Origin: Clostridiales bacterium | Lineage (GTDB): Bacteria; Bacillota; Clostridia; Oscillospirales; Acutalibacteraceae | DNA: 14,734 bases | Direction of reading: 5' to 3' | NCBI GenBank assembly: GCA_014799585.1 | Contig: JAAVHU010000009.1 | Coordinates: forward strand, 1-14,734 | Part shown: positions 6,273-13,390 of the stretch, piece after piece | Layout of the letters: the number at the start of each line of letters is the position of its first letter | Numbering within the stretch: position 1 is the stretch's first letter | Translations under genes and position numbers: made by a program | The notes under the pieces: generated by a model | Told to the model about the DNA's origin: nothing | The model's input: the letters and a program-made list of their open reading frames with translations, nothing else | The model's database searches: none

Positions 6273-7286
6273 ATGAATAAAAAAATACTGGCTGCTCTTC
6301 TTGCAGCTATTATGATTTTCTGCCTTGCTGCGTGCAGTGCAGACAAAAAGGATAATAAAGCAGAAAAAACAGATATAACCTTCTGCCTTGAATGGACACC
6401 GAACACAAACCACACAGGCTTATATGTTGCGCTTCAAAAGGGCTATTATGATGAAGCAGGGCTTAATGTTAAAATTGTTCAGCCGCCTGAAAACAGTGCG
6501 GCAACACAGGTTTGTGCAGCAGGTCAGGCTCAGTTTACGATTGAAGCACAGGATACGCTTGCTGCCGCATTTACTGCTGAAAATCAGATTGGTGTTACCG
6601 CTGTTGCAACAATTTTACAGCATAATACATCGGGAATTATGTCTAAATCAGGCAGCGGAATGGATAAGCCTGCAGGTTTAACAGGAAACACTTATCTTAC
6701 CTGGGATTCCCCCATTGAGCTTGCAATTATGAAAAATGCTGTCAACAGCAACGGCGGAGATTGGAGCAAGGTGAACATCATTCCAAACACCGTAACCGAG
6801 GAAGCACAGGATGTTAACGCAAATCCCGACCACGCAATATGGGTATTCTACGGTTGGGGCGGCATAAACGCAAAGGTCAGCGGTGTTGATGTTGATTATT
6901 TCAACTTTAAGGATATTAACGAAACCTTTGATTATTACACGCCCGTTATTGTTGGAAACAATGATTTCTTAAAGGAAAATCCAAAAGCTGCAAAGGCCTT
7001 TATAGAAGCAACCGCAAAGGGCTATGAATATGCGGCAAAAAATCCGGAGGAAGCTGCAAAAATATTGATTGAAAGTGATGACACAGGTGCGTTAACAGGC
7101 TGTGACGAGCTTGTGCTTGAAAGCCAGAAATGGATTTCAGAGCAGTATATTGCAGATGCAGATAAATGGGGATATATAGACAGCGAACGCTGGAATACAT
7201 TTTACGAATGGCTTTGGGAGAACAAGCTTATAGAAAAACAGATTGATAAGGATTTCGGATTTACAAACGAATTCCTGCCTCAATAA
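6273..7286 (+). CDS. ABC transporter substrate-binding lipoprotein, NMT1/THI5-like (ThiY-like, HMP-precursor binding)
   Basis: 337 residues. An N-terminal lipoprotein signal (KK, hydrophobic 5-18, lipobox LAAC with Cys21) indicates export and membrane anchoring. The mature part is an NMT1/THI5-like fold: FCLEWTPNTNHTGLYVAL (37-54) and the PPENSAATQVCAAGQAQF region match ThiY-type proteins that bind N-formyl-aminomethylpyrimidine and related thiamine breakdown products. It captures the pyrimidine outside the cell and delivers it to the ThiX-like permease encoded 31 bp upstream. AGAGGAA (6261-6267) precedes the ATG. Ligand identity is inferred from the family and the TPP riboswitch; other NMT1-like proteins bind different small molecules. 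Confidence 0.88.
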   Translation: MNKKILAALLAAIMIFCLAACSADKKDNKAEKTDITFCLEWTPNTNHTGLYVALQKGYYDEAGLNVKIVQPPENSAATQVCAAGQAQFTIEAQDTLAAAFTAENQIGVTAVATILQHNTSGIMSKSGSGMDKPAGLTGNTYLTWDSPIELAIMKNAVNSNGGDWSKVNIIPNTVTEEAQDVNANPDHAIWVFYGWGGINAKVSGVDVDYFNFKDINETFDYYTPVIVGNNDFLKENPKAAKAFIEATAKGYEYAAKNPEEAAKILIESDDTGALTGCDELVLESQKWISEQYIADADKWGYIDSERWNTFYEWLWENKLIEKQIDKDFGFTNEFLPQ

Positions 7287-7308
7287 TACAATTCAGAAAG
7301 AACAAACA

Positions 7309-8052
7309 ATGGAAATCTTATCAGTTCATTCAATTTCAAAAAGCTTCGGCGATAAAAAAATATTAGAGGATGTTTCTCTTTCTTTGAAAAAAGGCGAATT
7401 AATCAGCCTGCTTGGTGTAAGCGGAGCAGGTAAAACAACGCTTTTCAACTGCATTTCAGGAATTCTGAAGGCAGACAGCGGAAGCATCCTGTTAAACGGA
7501 AAAGATATTACAGGAAAACCCGGTCAGGTAAGCTATATGCTTCAAAAGGATATGCTGCTTGAATACAAAAAAATTATTGATAATGTATCTCTCCCCCTGC
7601 TTCTTTCGGGAAAAAGCAAAAAAGAAGCCCGCATGGAAGCTCAAAAGCATTTTGAAGAATTCGGCATTTCGGGTACGGAAAAAATGTATCCTGCCGAGCT
7701 TTCGGGCGGAATGCGGCAAAGAGCGGCACTTTTAAGAACATATCTTGCATCAGGCGGGGTTGCTCTGCTTGACGAACCTTTCAGTGCGTTAGACACAATC
7801 ACAAAATCGCAGATGCACAAATGGTATCTTTCGGTTATGGAAAAAATTGATTTATCAACCATCTTCATAACCCACGATATTGACGAAGCCATTCTGCTTT
7901 CAAACAGGGTATTGATTTTATCCGGCTCTCCAGGTAAAATAACCCACGAAATTGTAATTGATGAAAAGCATCCAAGAGAGGATACGTTTAACTTAACACC
8001 TAAATTTCTTGATTACAAAAGGAAGGTTATCGAAGCACTTGGAACAATATAA
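7309..8052 (+). CDS. ABC transporter ATP-binding protein (ThiZ-like)
   Basis: 247 residues, a single ABC nucleotide-binding domain that powers the ThiX/ThiY-like importer. Walker A is GVSGAGKTT (36-44), Q-loop Gln79 lies in YMLQKD, the signature is LSGGMRQR (131-138), Walker B is VALLDEP (151-157), the D-loop is SALD and the switch His189 is in ITHD. The frame extends upstream to a TTG at 7243 inside the binding-protein gene. The ATG at 7309 is chosen because alignable sequence begins there (MEILSVHSISKSF), although its ribosome site (AGAAAG, 7295-7300) is weak. It is the last gene of the operon, 22 bp after the lipoprotein gene. It resembles the nitrate/sulfonate/taurine/thiamine-precursor ATPase group. 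Confidence 0.9.
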   Translation: MEILSVHSISKSFGDKKILEDVSLSLKKGELISLLGVSGAGKTTLFNCISGILKADSGSILLNGKDITGKPGQVSYMLQKDMLLEYKKIIDNVSLPLLLSGKSKKEARMEAQKHFEEFGISGTEKMYPAELSGGMRQRAALLRTYLASGGVALLDEPFSALDTITKSQMHKWYLSVMEKIDLSTIFITHDIDEAILLSNRVLILSGSPGKITHEIVIDEKHPREDTFNLTPKFLDYKRKVIEALGTI

Positions 8053-8079
8053 TTTGTATATATAAAGTGATTATTCATA

Positions 8080-8108
8080 TTGTAAGTGTTCATTTTATAT
8101 GATAAAAT
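8080..8108 (+). promoter_or_regulatory. Weak candidate promoter before the DUF5054 gene
   Basis: TTGTAA (8080-8085), 17 bp, TAAAAT (8103-8108). The start would fall inside the 8107-8139 hairpin, so the transcript would begin in the stem. This makes the call doubtful, but no better promoter is seen in the 112-bp gap. Confidence 0.3.
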
Positions 8109-8139
8109 ATCCCTGCATTGTTAAACAGTGCGGGGATAT
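8107..8139 (+). terminator. Hairpin at the end of the thiamine operon
   Basis: A 14-bp stem with two G-U pairs, ATATCCCTGCATTG (8107-8120) / CAGTGCGGGGATAT (8126-8139), loop TTAAA. Only TAATATTTAG follows, so the U-tract is poor. It is probably the operon terminator or a processing/stability hairpin. Confidence 0.5.
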
Positions 8140-8164
8140 TAATATTTAGTTAGGAAATAAACAT

Positions 8165-10213
8165 ATGAAAAAAGTATTTGTTGTATCAAAAACGCATCTT
8201 GATTTGGGCTTTACAGATTATGCCGAAAATATAAGACAAAAATATATAAACACATTTATACCAAGTGCTATTGACCTTGCAAATCAGGTAAATACCGATA
8301 AAAAGAAATGCTTTGTATGGACAACGGGTTCATGGATTTTGAAAGAAGCTCTTGAACACGGAACAGACGAGCAGAAAACAGCTTTGAGTGAGGCGATAAA
8401 AAACGGCAACATTGTTCCTCACGCAATGCCGTTTACAACACATACCGAGCTTTTGGACACGGATACGCTTGAATACGGCTTATCTATTGTTGACAAACTT
8501 GATACGTTGAGGGGCAGAAAAACAATTGCCGCTAAGATGACAGATGTTCCCGGACATACAAAAGGGCTTGTTAAAATTCTTTCAAAGCACGGCATTAAGC
8601 TGTTACATATCGGTGTAAACGGAGCTTCGGCTGTGCCTGAGGTTCCCGAATGCTTCCTGTGGAAAAACGAGGATGCTGAAATTGTTGTTGTTTATTCAAA
8701 GGCATACGGCGGTGCATTTAAGAGTGATTTGATAGACGAAGTTCTTTATTTTGACCATACATTGGATAATCACGGTGCACCCTCCCCTGAAAAAGCAATT
8801 GCAAAGCTGAATAAGATTCAAAGTGAATTCCCTGATTATGAGGTTGAAGCCGCTTCAATGGATGATTTTGCAGAAGCTATCTGGCAGGTTCGCGATAAAC
8901 TTCCTGTTATTGAAAACGAAATCGGTGACACATGGATTCACGGAAGTGCAACAGACCCATACAAATCTGCTTCCCTTCGTGAGCTTATGGCATTAAAACG
9001 CAAATGGCTTGCAGACGGCTCTATGAAAAAAGACAGCGAGGAATATATCGGCTTTACAGATGCACTGCTTTGCGTAAGCGAGCACACCTGCGGTATGGAC
9101 AATAAAATGTATTTTGCCGATTATGAAAATTATCTTAAGGCTGATTTCCAAAAGGCAAGAGCAAAAGACAAGGTTGTTATCAAACATCCATTGCGTGATT
9201 TTCCACAGAATATGCTTACCATCATCAGCCGTAAGCACGGCACATACAAGCCGGGTTCTTACAAAACAATCGAAAAAAGTTGGGCTGAACAGCGTGGATA
9301 TATAACAAAGGCTGTATCAAATCTTGAAGCTGAACACAAAGCAGAAGCTGAAGCTGTTTTAACTTCTCTTATTCCCGAAAAAATGAATACGCTTCCAAAC
9401 GGAAAAGAAAATTTTGATGCTGTTACCTGCGGAAAATGGATCTTTGAACTTAATAAATCAGGCGGTATAGGCAGCCTTGCCTTTGACGGCGATGAAGTGA
9501 TTAAGAAAAATGAAAATGCGGTTGTTGAATACCATTCCTATTCAGAAAAGGATTATGATTTCTGGCTTCAGAATTATTCAAGAGACCTTGATTTAACAAG
9601 AAAGTGGGCAATAGGCGACTTTGCAAGACCGCTTCTTAAATATGTTAAGGGCAAATATCCTGTTGGAAGATTTGCATATTCTGTTGTAAAAGCTGTTCTT
9701 GACGACAGTGATGAAAAGAATCCAAAGGTTTATGTAAATCTGAAATGTGACGAAAGACTTTGCAAAGAACTTGGTGCACCAAGGGATATTCAAATTATTT
9801 ACTCTTTAACCGATAACGGACTTGAGATTGAATTATCTTGGTTTGGAAAGGATGCAAACAGATTAACAGAAGCTATTTATATGCACCTTTTCCCGGCAAA
9901 CGGAAATATCAAACTCAATAAACTTGGTGATACGGTTAATCCGAATTCTGTAGTTTCAAAGGGTTCAAAAAATCTTCACGCCGTTTCAGAGGCAGAACTT
10001 AAAACAGATAAAAACAGTTATACATTCATCAATTTTGATAACCCGCTTCTCTCTCCGGGCAAAGGCAAAATTCTTGAATTTGATAATCAATTTGAAGATG
10101 TGGAAAAAGACGGCTTTTCCTATGTACTTTATAATAATGTGTGGGGAACAAACTTCCCGCTTTGGTATGAGGATAACGCAAAATTCCGATTTTCTGTTGA
10201 ACTGAATAAATAA
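8165..10213 (+). CDS. DUF5054 protein, GH38-like (alpha-mannosidase-type) N-terminal fold
   Basis: 682 residues, no signal peptide, so cytoplasmic. The opening VSKTHLDLGFTDYA (His11, Asp13) and the later MTDVPGHTKG (Asp127, His131) mirror the H-x-D and D-x-x-GH motifs that bind zinc and supply the nucleophile in GH38 alpha-mannosidases. Further conserved-looking segments are FTTHTELLD (90-98), GDTWIHGSATDPY (254-266) and SEHTCG (305-310). The C-terminal half (about 400-682) looks like beta-rich domains ending LWYEDNAKFRFSVEL. From these motifs I assign it to DUF5054; its substrate is unknown, and a glycoside hydrolase role is inference from the metal-site pattern. TAGGAAA (8151-8157) precedes the ATG. 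It is flanked by hairpins, so it is probably a single-gene unit. No sugar transporter or other glycosidase is nearby. Confidence 0.75.
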   Translation: MKKVFVVSKTHLDLGFTDYAENIRQKYINTFIPSAIDLANQVNTDKKKCFVWTTGSWILKEALEHGTDEQKTALSEAIKNGNIVPHAMPFTTHTELLDTDTLEYGLSIVDKLDTLRGRKTIAAKMTDVPGHTKGLVKILSKHGIKLLHIGVNGASAVPEVPECFLWKNEDAEIVVVYSKAYGGAFKSDLIDEVLYFDHTLDNHGAPSPEKAIAKLNKIQSEFPDYEVEAASMDDFAEAIWQVRDKLPVIENEIGDTWIHGSATDPYKSASLRELMALKRKWLADGSMKKDSEEYIGFTDALLCVSEHTCGMDNKMYFADYENYLKADFQKARAKDKVVIKHPLRDFPQNMLTIISRKHGTYKPGSYKTIEKSWAEQRGYITKAVSNLEAEHKAEAEAVLTSLIPEKMNTLPNGKENFDAVTCGKWIFELNKSGGIGSLAFDGDEVIKKNENAVVEYHSYSEKDYDFWLQNYSRDLDLTRKWAIGDFARPLLKYVKGKYPVGRFAYSVVKAVLDDSDEKNPKVYVNLKCDERLCKELGAPRDIQIIYSLTDNGLEIELSWFGKDANRLTEAIYMHLFPANGNIKLNKLGDTVNPNSVVSKGSKNLHAVSEAELKTDKNSYTFINFDNPLLSPGKGKILEFDNQFEDVEKDGFSYVLYNNVWGTNFPLWYEDNAKFRFSVELNK

Positions 10214-10217
10214 CATC

Positions 10218-10246
10218 AAAGAGCGGTTTTTTTGACCGCTCTTTTT
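10218..10246 (+). terminator. Intrinsic terminator after the DUF5054 gene
   Basis: Perfect 10-bp stem AAAGAGCGGT (10218-10227) / ACCGCTCTTT (10235-10244) with a T-rich 7-nt loop and a short T tail, starting five bases after the stop codon. Confidence 0.85.
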
Positions 10247-10248
10247 AC

Positions 10249-10277
10249 TTGATTTAGAATTATGAAAGAATTATAAT
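10249..10277 (+). promoter_or_regulatory. Sigma-A promoter for the metallophosphoesterase gene
   Basis: TTGATT (10249-10254), 17-bp spacer, perfect TATAAT (10272-10277). Transcription would begin near 10284, giving a 25-nt leader that contains the AGGA ribosome site. Confidence 0.7.
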
Positions 10278-10308
10278 TGTATCAACAATGTTTTTTAGGA
10301 TGTTACAT

Positions 10309-11559
10309 ATGAAGAAAAGAATAATTATCACCGCAGTAATCCTTGCATTTGTTACGATAATTGCAAGCGGTGCGTTCATTTTGAACAGTAAAAACAACTG
10401 CGAGCCTGCTAAGATTATTACGGCAACGGATATGCATTATCTTTCACCAAGCCTGACGGATCACGGTAAAGTGTTTTGGGAAACAATCAATAATTCAGAC
10501 GGCAAGGTTATTCAGTATATAGACGAGCTTATGTCTGCCTTTTCAGATGAGGTTATCAGCACTTCACCCGATGTTCTGATACTCAGCGGAGATCTTACGT
10601 TTAACGGAGAAAAGGAAAGCCACAAGGATTTGGCAAAAAAACTTGCCTTTATTCAGGATAGCGGTGTTCAGGTACTTGTTATCCCAGGCAATCACGATAT
10701 AAACAGTTCGGCATCCGTAAGTTTAATCGGCCATGAATATAAATACGTTGAAACTGTAACTCCAGATGAATTTAAGGAAATCTACTACAATTTCGGTATA
10801 AAGCAGGCAGAAAGCGTTGACGAATACTCACTCAGCTACATATATAAGGTAAACTCTGATTTGTGCATTCTTATGCTTGATACAAACGCATATGGCACAA
10901 ATTTTGTTCAGGATGAATCCTATGAATGGATTGAAGCTCAGCTAAAGAAGGCAAAAAAAGAGCATATGAAGGTGATTGCTGTAAGCCACCAAAATTTGTT
11001 TGCACACAATGATTTGCTTTCCTTTGGATATCAGCTTTATGATGCAGACGAACTGCTTGCGCTTTATAATAAATATAGGGTAAAGCTGAATATAAGCGGT
11101 CATATTCATATGCAGCATTATGCTAAGGACGGCATAACAGAAATTACAACAACAGCCTTGGCTGTTTCACCAAATCAATACGGAATCGTTGATTTTGAAA
11201 ATAACCAATTTAAGTACAGCACAAGGTCTGTTGATGTATCTGCTTGGGCTGAAAAGAATGCTATTGATGATAAAAACTTAATGGATTTCTCAGATTATTC
11301 AGAAGATTTCTTTAAGAATAAAACCCGAACAGGCGAAAAACTGAAAGAAAGTGATATTTCGGATAAAGATAAGGCACTTATGCTTGAAACCTTTGCCGAT
11401 ATAAATGCAAATTATTTTGCAGGCATTCCAACGGATAAGGAAAAATATAAAGAAGGCATTGCCCTTTGGGATAAAATGGAGGGCGACTTTTCACGAAAAT
11501 ACCTAAACAGTATGCTTGATGATTCAAATACTGATTATCGCAGTATAACAATAAAATAA
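10309..11559 (+). CDS. Membrane-anchored calcineurin-like metallophosphoesterase
   Basis: 416 residues. A single N-terminal hydrophobic helix (about 4-25) after MKKR anchors or exports the protein; no lipobox or cleavage site is clear. The metallophosphoesterase motifs are complete and in order: DMH (Asp41, His43), LSGDLTFNGE (Asp95), PGNHD (Asn128, His129), SHQN (His226) and SGHIH (His265, His267). These residues bind two metal ions and cleave phosphoester bonds. The extra C-terminal stretch (about 300-416) is helical and specific to this Gram-positive subgroup; substrate unknown. An ATG at 10288 is in frame, but the ATG at 10309 has AGGA (10297-10300) at ideal spacing and begins directly with the basic membrane-anchor sequence. 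Own promoter upstream, hairpin downstream. Confidence 0.88.
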   Translation: MKKRIIITAVILAFVTIIASGAFILNSKNNCEPAKIITATDMHYLSPSLTDHGKVFWETINNSDGKVIQYIDELMSAFSDEVISTSPDVLILSGDLTFNGEKESHKDLAKKLAFIQDSGVQVLVIPGNHDINSSASVSLIGHEYKYVETVTPDEFKEIYYNFGIKQAESVDEYSLSYIYKVNSDLCILMLDTNAYGTNFVQDESYEWIEAQLKKAKKEHMKVIAVSHQNLFAHNDLLSFGYQLYDADELLALYNKYRVKLNISGHIHMQHYAKDGITEITTTALAVSPNQYGIVDFENNQFKYSTRSVDVSAWAEKNAIDDKNLMDFSDYSEDFFKNKTRTGEKLKESDISDKDKALMLETFADINANYFAGIPTDKEKYKEGIALWDKMEGDFSRKYLNSMLDDSNTDYRSITIK

Positions 11560-11562
11560 GAA

Positions 11563-11587
11563 TCTGACCTGCTCGGCGCAGGTCAGA
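11563..11587 (+). terminator. Hairpin after the metallophosphoesterase gene
   Basis: Perfect 10-bp stem TCTGACCTGC (11563-11572) / GCAGGTCAGA (11578-11587) with loop TCGGC, three bases after the stop codon. No clean T-run follows (ACCTTGTTGG). A second small inverted repeat TTGGTT/AACCAA (11594-11599 / 11610-11615) comes next. Confidence 0.6.
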
Positions 11588-11617
11588 ACCTTGTTGGTTT
11601 TGTCCTTGTAACCAATA

Positions 11618-11652
11618 AACAAAAAGGCTTAAGAGTAACCTCTTAAGCCTTT
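11618..11652. repeat. Hairpin repeat, copy 1 (left of the toxin-antitoxin pair)
   Basis: 35 nt identical to 12307-12341. It folds into a perfect 12-bp stem AAGGCTTAAGAG / CTCTTAAGCCTT with loop TAAC. On the plus strand only three T follow, so it is a weak terminator rightwards; on the minus strand it is followed by TTTTTGTTTATT, a proper U-tract. Confidence 0.9.
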
Positions 11653-11657
11653 AAAAA

Positions 11658-11696
11658 TTGATTCTTATTGATATTTTAGCATAATTATGATAAAAT
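11658..11696 (+). promoter_or_regulatory. Toxin-antitoxin promoter with embedded palindrome
   Basis: Two overlapping promoter readings exist: TTGATT (11658-11663)-16-CATAAT (11680-11685), and TTGATA (11668-11673)-17-TAAAAT (11691-11696). The first leaves a more reasonable leader before the AAGGAG site. A perfect 10-bp palindrome CATAATTATG (11680-11689) overlaps the -10 region and is a candidate operator for autoregulation by the antitoxin. Confidence 0.5.
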
Positions 11697-11716
11697 AATT
11701 TCAAGGAGATGATTTG

Positions 11717-11986
11717 ATGAATAATTCAATTAGACCTGTTTCTGATTTAAGAAATAATTTTGCTGAAATATCAAAAATTGTTCACGAAACCTCACAGCCT
11801 GTTTTTCTTACCAAAAATGGTTTTGGCGATATGGTTGTGCTTAGTATAGAAGCATATGAAAACTTGCAGTTTGAAAGTGAAGTGTATTTAAAATTGCAGG
11901 AAGCCGAAAAGGATGCAAAGCTGACCGATAAAAGATTTTCATCAAAAGAGATTTTGGCAGAGCTAAAAGGTGCAATAAATGTATAA
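11717..11986 (+). CDS. Type II antitoxin, Phd/YefM family
   Basis: 89 residues. The N-terminal MNNSIRPVSDLRNNFAEI and the following VFLTKNGFGDMVVLS are characteristic of the Phd/YefM fold, which dimerises to bind the operon's operator; the charged C-terminal part (about 50-89) would wrap the toxin. The ATG at 11717 is preferred over an in-frame TTG three bases earlier because AAGGAG (11703-11708) lies eight bases upstream of the ATG. The reading frame overlaps the toxin gene by 8 bp, the usual arrangement for translational coupling. It lies alone with its toxin between two identical hairpins. Confidence 0.9.
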   Translation: MNNSIRPVSDLRNNFAEISKIVHETSQPVFLTKNGFGDMVVLSIEAYENLQFESEVYLKLQEAEKDAKLTDKRFSSKEILAELKGAINV

Positions 11987-12293
11987 ACTTGAATTTTTAC
12001 CTGTTGCAAAAAATGATATGTTGGAAATTATAAAATACATTTCTGACGAACTAAAAAATCCTACTGCGGCTTCAAAACTCGCCGAGAACTTTATTTCATC
12101 CGCAGAAAAGGTATGCGATTTTCCGTATTCAAATAATGTCTACACACCGATTAAGCCACTTGGATTGGAATACAGAAGAATAATTGTAGATAATTATTTG
12201 ATGTTTTATATTGTTAATGAACAAACAAAAACTGTAACTATAATGCGTGTACTATATGCAAAAAGAAATATCAGCGAGCAAATCAAACAATAA
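11979..12293 (+). CDS. Type II toxin, RelE/ParE family
   Basis: 104 residues. The start YKLEFLPVAKNDMLEIIKYI, the YRRIIVDNYLMFYIV strand pair (65-79) and the C-terminal VTIMRVLYAKRN match RelE/ParE (plasmid stabilisation) toxins. RelE members cut mRNA at the ribosome and ParE members inhibit gyrase; the RVLYAKRN ending is more like the ParE side, but the choice is not decided by sequence alone. The gene starts inside the antitoxin frame (ATG 11979) and ends 14 bp before the second hairpin repeat. The protein appears full length and intact. Confidence 0.88.
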   Translation: MYKLEFLPVAKNDMLEIIKYISDELKNPTAASKLAENFISSAEKVCDFPYSNNVYTPIKPLGLEYRRIIVDNYLMFYIVNEQTKTVTIMRVLYAKRNISEQIKQ

Positions 12294-12306
12294 TATTCAT
12301 ATAAAT

Positions 12307-12347
12307 AACAAAAAGGCTTAAGAGTAACCTCTTAAGCCTTTTGTTTT
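12307..12347. terminator. Hairpin repeat copy 2, bidirectional terminator
   Basis: Bases 12307-12341 are identical to 11618-11652. The 12-bp stem (loop TAAC) is followed on the plus strand by TTTTGTTTT and on the minus strand by TTTTTG, so it can end both the toxin-antitoxin transcript and the convergent GGGtGRT operon. Confidence 0.88.
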
Positions 12348-12361
12348 ATGCTAAAATTAAA

Positions 12362-13372
12362 TTATTTTGCAATTGCTTCGGCAATAGCAACAGCTGTTGC
12401 TACAGTAGCACCTACCATTGGGTTGTTACCCATACCGATAAGACCCATCATTTCAACGTGAGCAGGAACTGATGATGAACCAGCGAACTGAGCATCACCG
12501 TGCATTCTACCCATAGAGTCTGTTAAACCATATGAAGCAGGACCTGCAGCCATATTATCAGGATGAAGTGTACGACCTGTACCGCCGCCTGATGCAACTG
12601 AGAAGTATGATTTATTATTTTCAAGAGCCCATTTCTTATATGTGCCTGCAACAAGATGCTGGAAACGAGTTGGGTTTGTTGAGTTACCTGTGATAGAAAC
12701 ATCAACGCCCTCTTCCTTCATAATTGCAACACCTTCAAGAACATCGTTAGCACCGTAGCACTTAACAGCAGCTCTTTCACCGTCTGAGAAAGCCTTTGTT
12801 TCAAGAACCTTAAGCTCGCCTGTGTAGAAATCATAATCTGTTTTTACATAAGTGAAGCCGTTAATTCTTGAAATGATATAAGCAGCGTCTTTTCCAAGAC
12901 CGTTAAGAATAACTCTGAGTGGCTCTTTACGAACCTTATTAGCTGTTCTTGCGATACCGATAGCACCTTCGGCAGCAGCAAAGCTTTCGTGACCAGCAAG
13001 GAATGCAAAGCACTTTGTTTCCTCGCTGAGAAGTCTTGCACCAAGGTTACCATGACCTAAGCCAACGTTTCTCTGCTCTGCAACAGAACCCGGGATACAG
13101 AAAGCCTGAAGGCCGATACCGATTTTTTCAGAAGCTTCAGAAGCAGTTTTAACACCGCTCTTGATAGCAACTGCAGCACCAAGTGTATATGCCCAGCTTG
13201 CATTTTCAAATGCGATTGGCTGAACACCTTTAACAATAGCATCAACATCGATGCCCTTTGATAAGCATAAATCCCTTGCTTCTTCAAGACTTGAAAGACC
13301 ATATTCTGCAAGGCATTTTTCAATTTTAGCAAGTCTTCTTTCCTTGCCTTCAAATTTTACATCATTTGCCAT
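12362..13372 (-). CDS. GGGtGRT protein (uncharacterised conserved family)
   Basis: 336 residues, cytoplasmic, no membrane helices. The eponymous motif is SGGGTGRTLHPDN at 261-273. Other striking conserved-looking stretches are IGLQAFCIPGSVAEQRN (85-101), FLAGHESFAAAEG (124-136), ITGNSTNPTRFQH (227-239) and a Gly/Ala-rich C-terminus. The family is named for its motif and has no established function to my knowledge. It is encoded 18 bp after the NifU-like gene with a strong AAGGAGG (13388-13382) eight bases before its ATG, so both are co-transcribed and probably translated well. The pairing with an Fe-S scaffold-like protein hints at metallocluster or Cys-linked chemistry, which is inference only. 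It converges on the toxin-antitoxin operon through a shared terminator. Confidence 0.92.
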   Translation of the reverse strand: MANDVKFEGKERRLAKIEKCLAEYGLSSLEEARDLCLSKGIDVDAIVKGVQPIAFENASWAYTLGAAVAIKSGVKTASEASEKIGIGLQAFCIPGSVAEQRNVGLGHGNLGARLLSEETKCFAFLAGHESFAAAEGAIGIARTANKVRKEPLRVILNGLGKDAAYIISRINGFTYVKTDYDFYTGELKVLETKAFSDGERAAVKCYGANDVLEGVAIMKEEGVDVSITGNSTNPTRFQHLVAGTYKKWALENNKSYFSVASGGGTGRTLHPDNMAAGPASYGLTDSMGRMHGDAQFAGSSSVPAHVEMMGLIGMGNNPMVGATVATAVAIAEAIAK

Positions 13373-13390
13373 TTTTGCGTCCTCCTTATC

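Noticed and set aside
7243..7308. 22-residue N-terminal extension of the ATPase inside the lipoprotein gene
   Set aside because: It begins with TTG and adds sequence unlike ABC ATPases; typical homologous sequence starts at the ATG at 7309.
11618..12341. CRISPR array
   Set aside because: Only two repeat copies, 689 bp apart, with genes between; the repeat is a terminator-type hairpin.
11560..12361. Insertion sequence or transposon around the toxin-antitoxin pair
   Set aside because: No transposase or recombinase frame and no target-site duplication beyond the hairpins; kept only as a finding about cassette boundaries.
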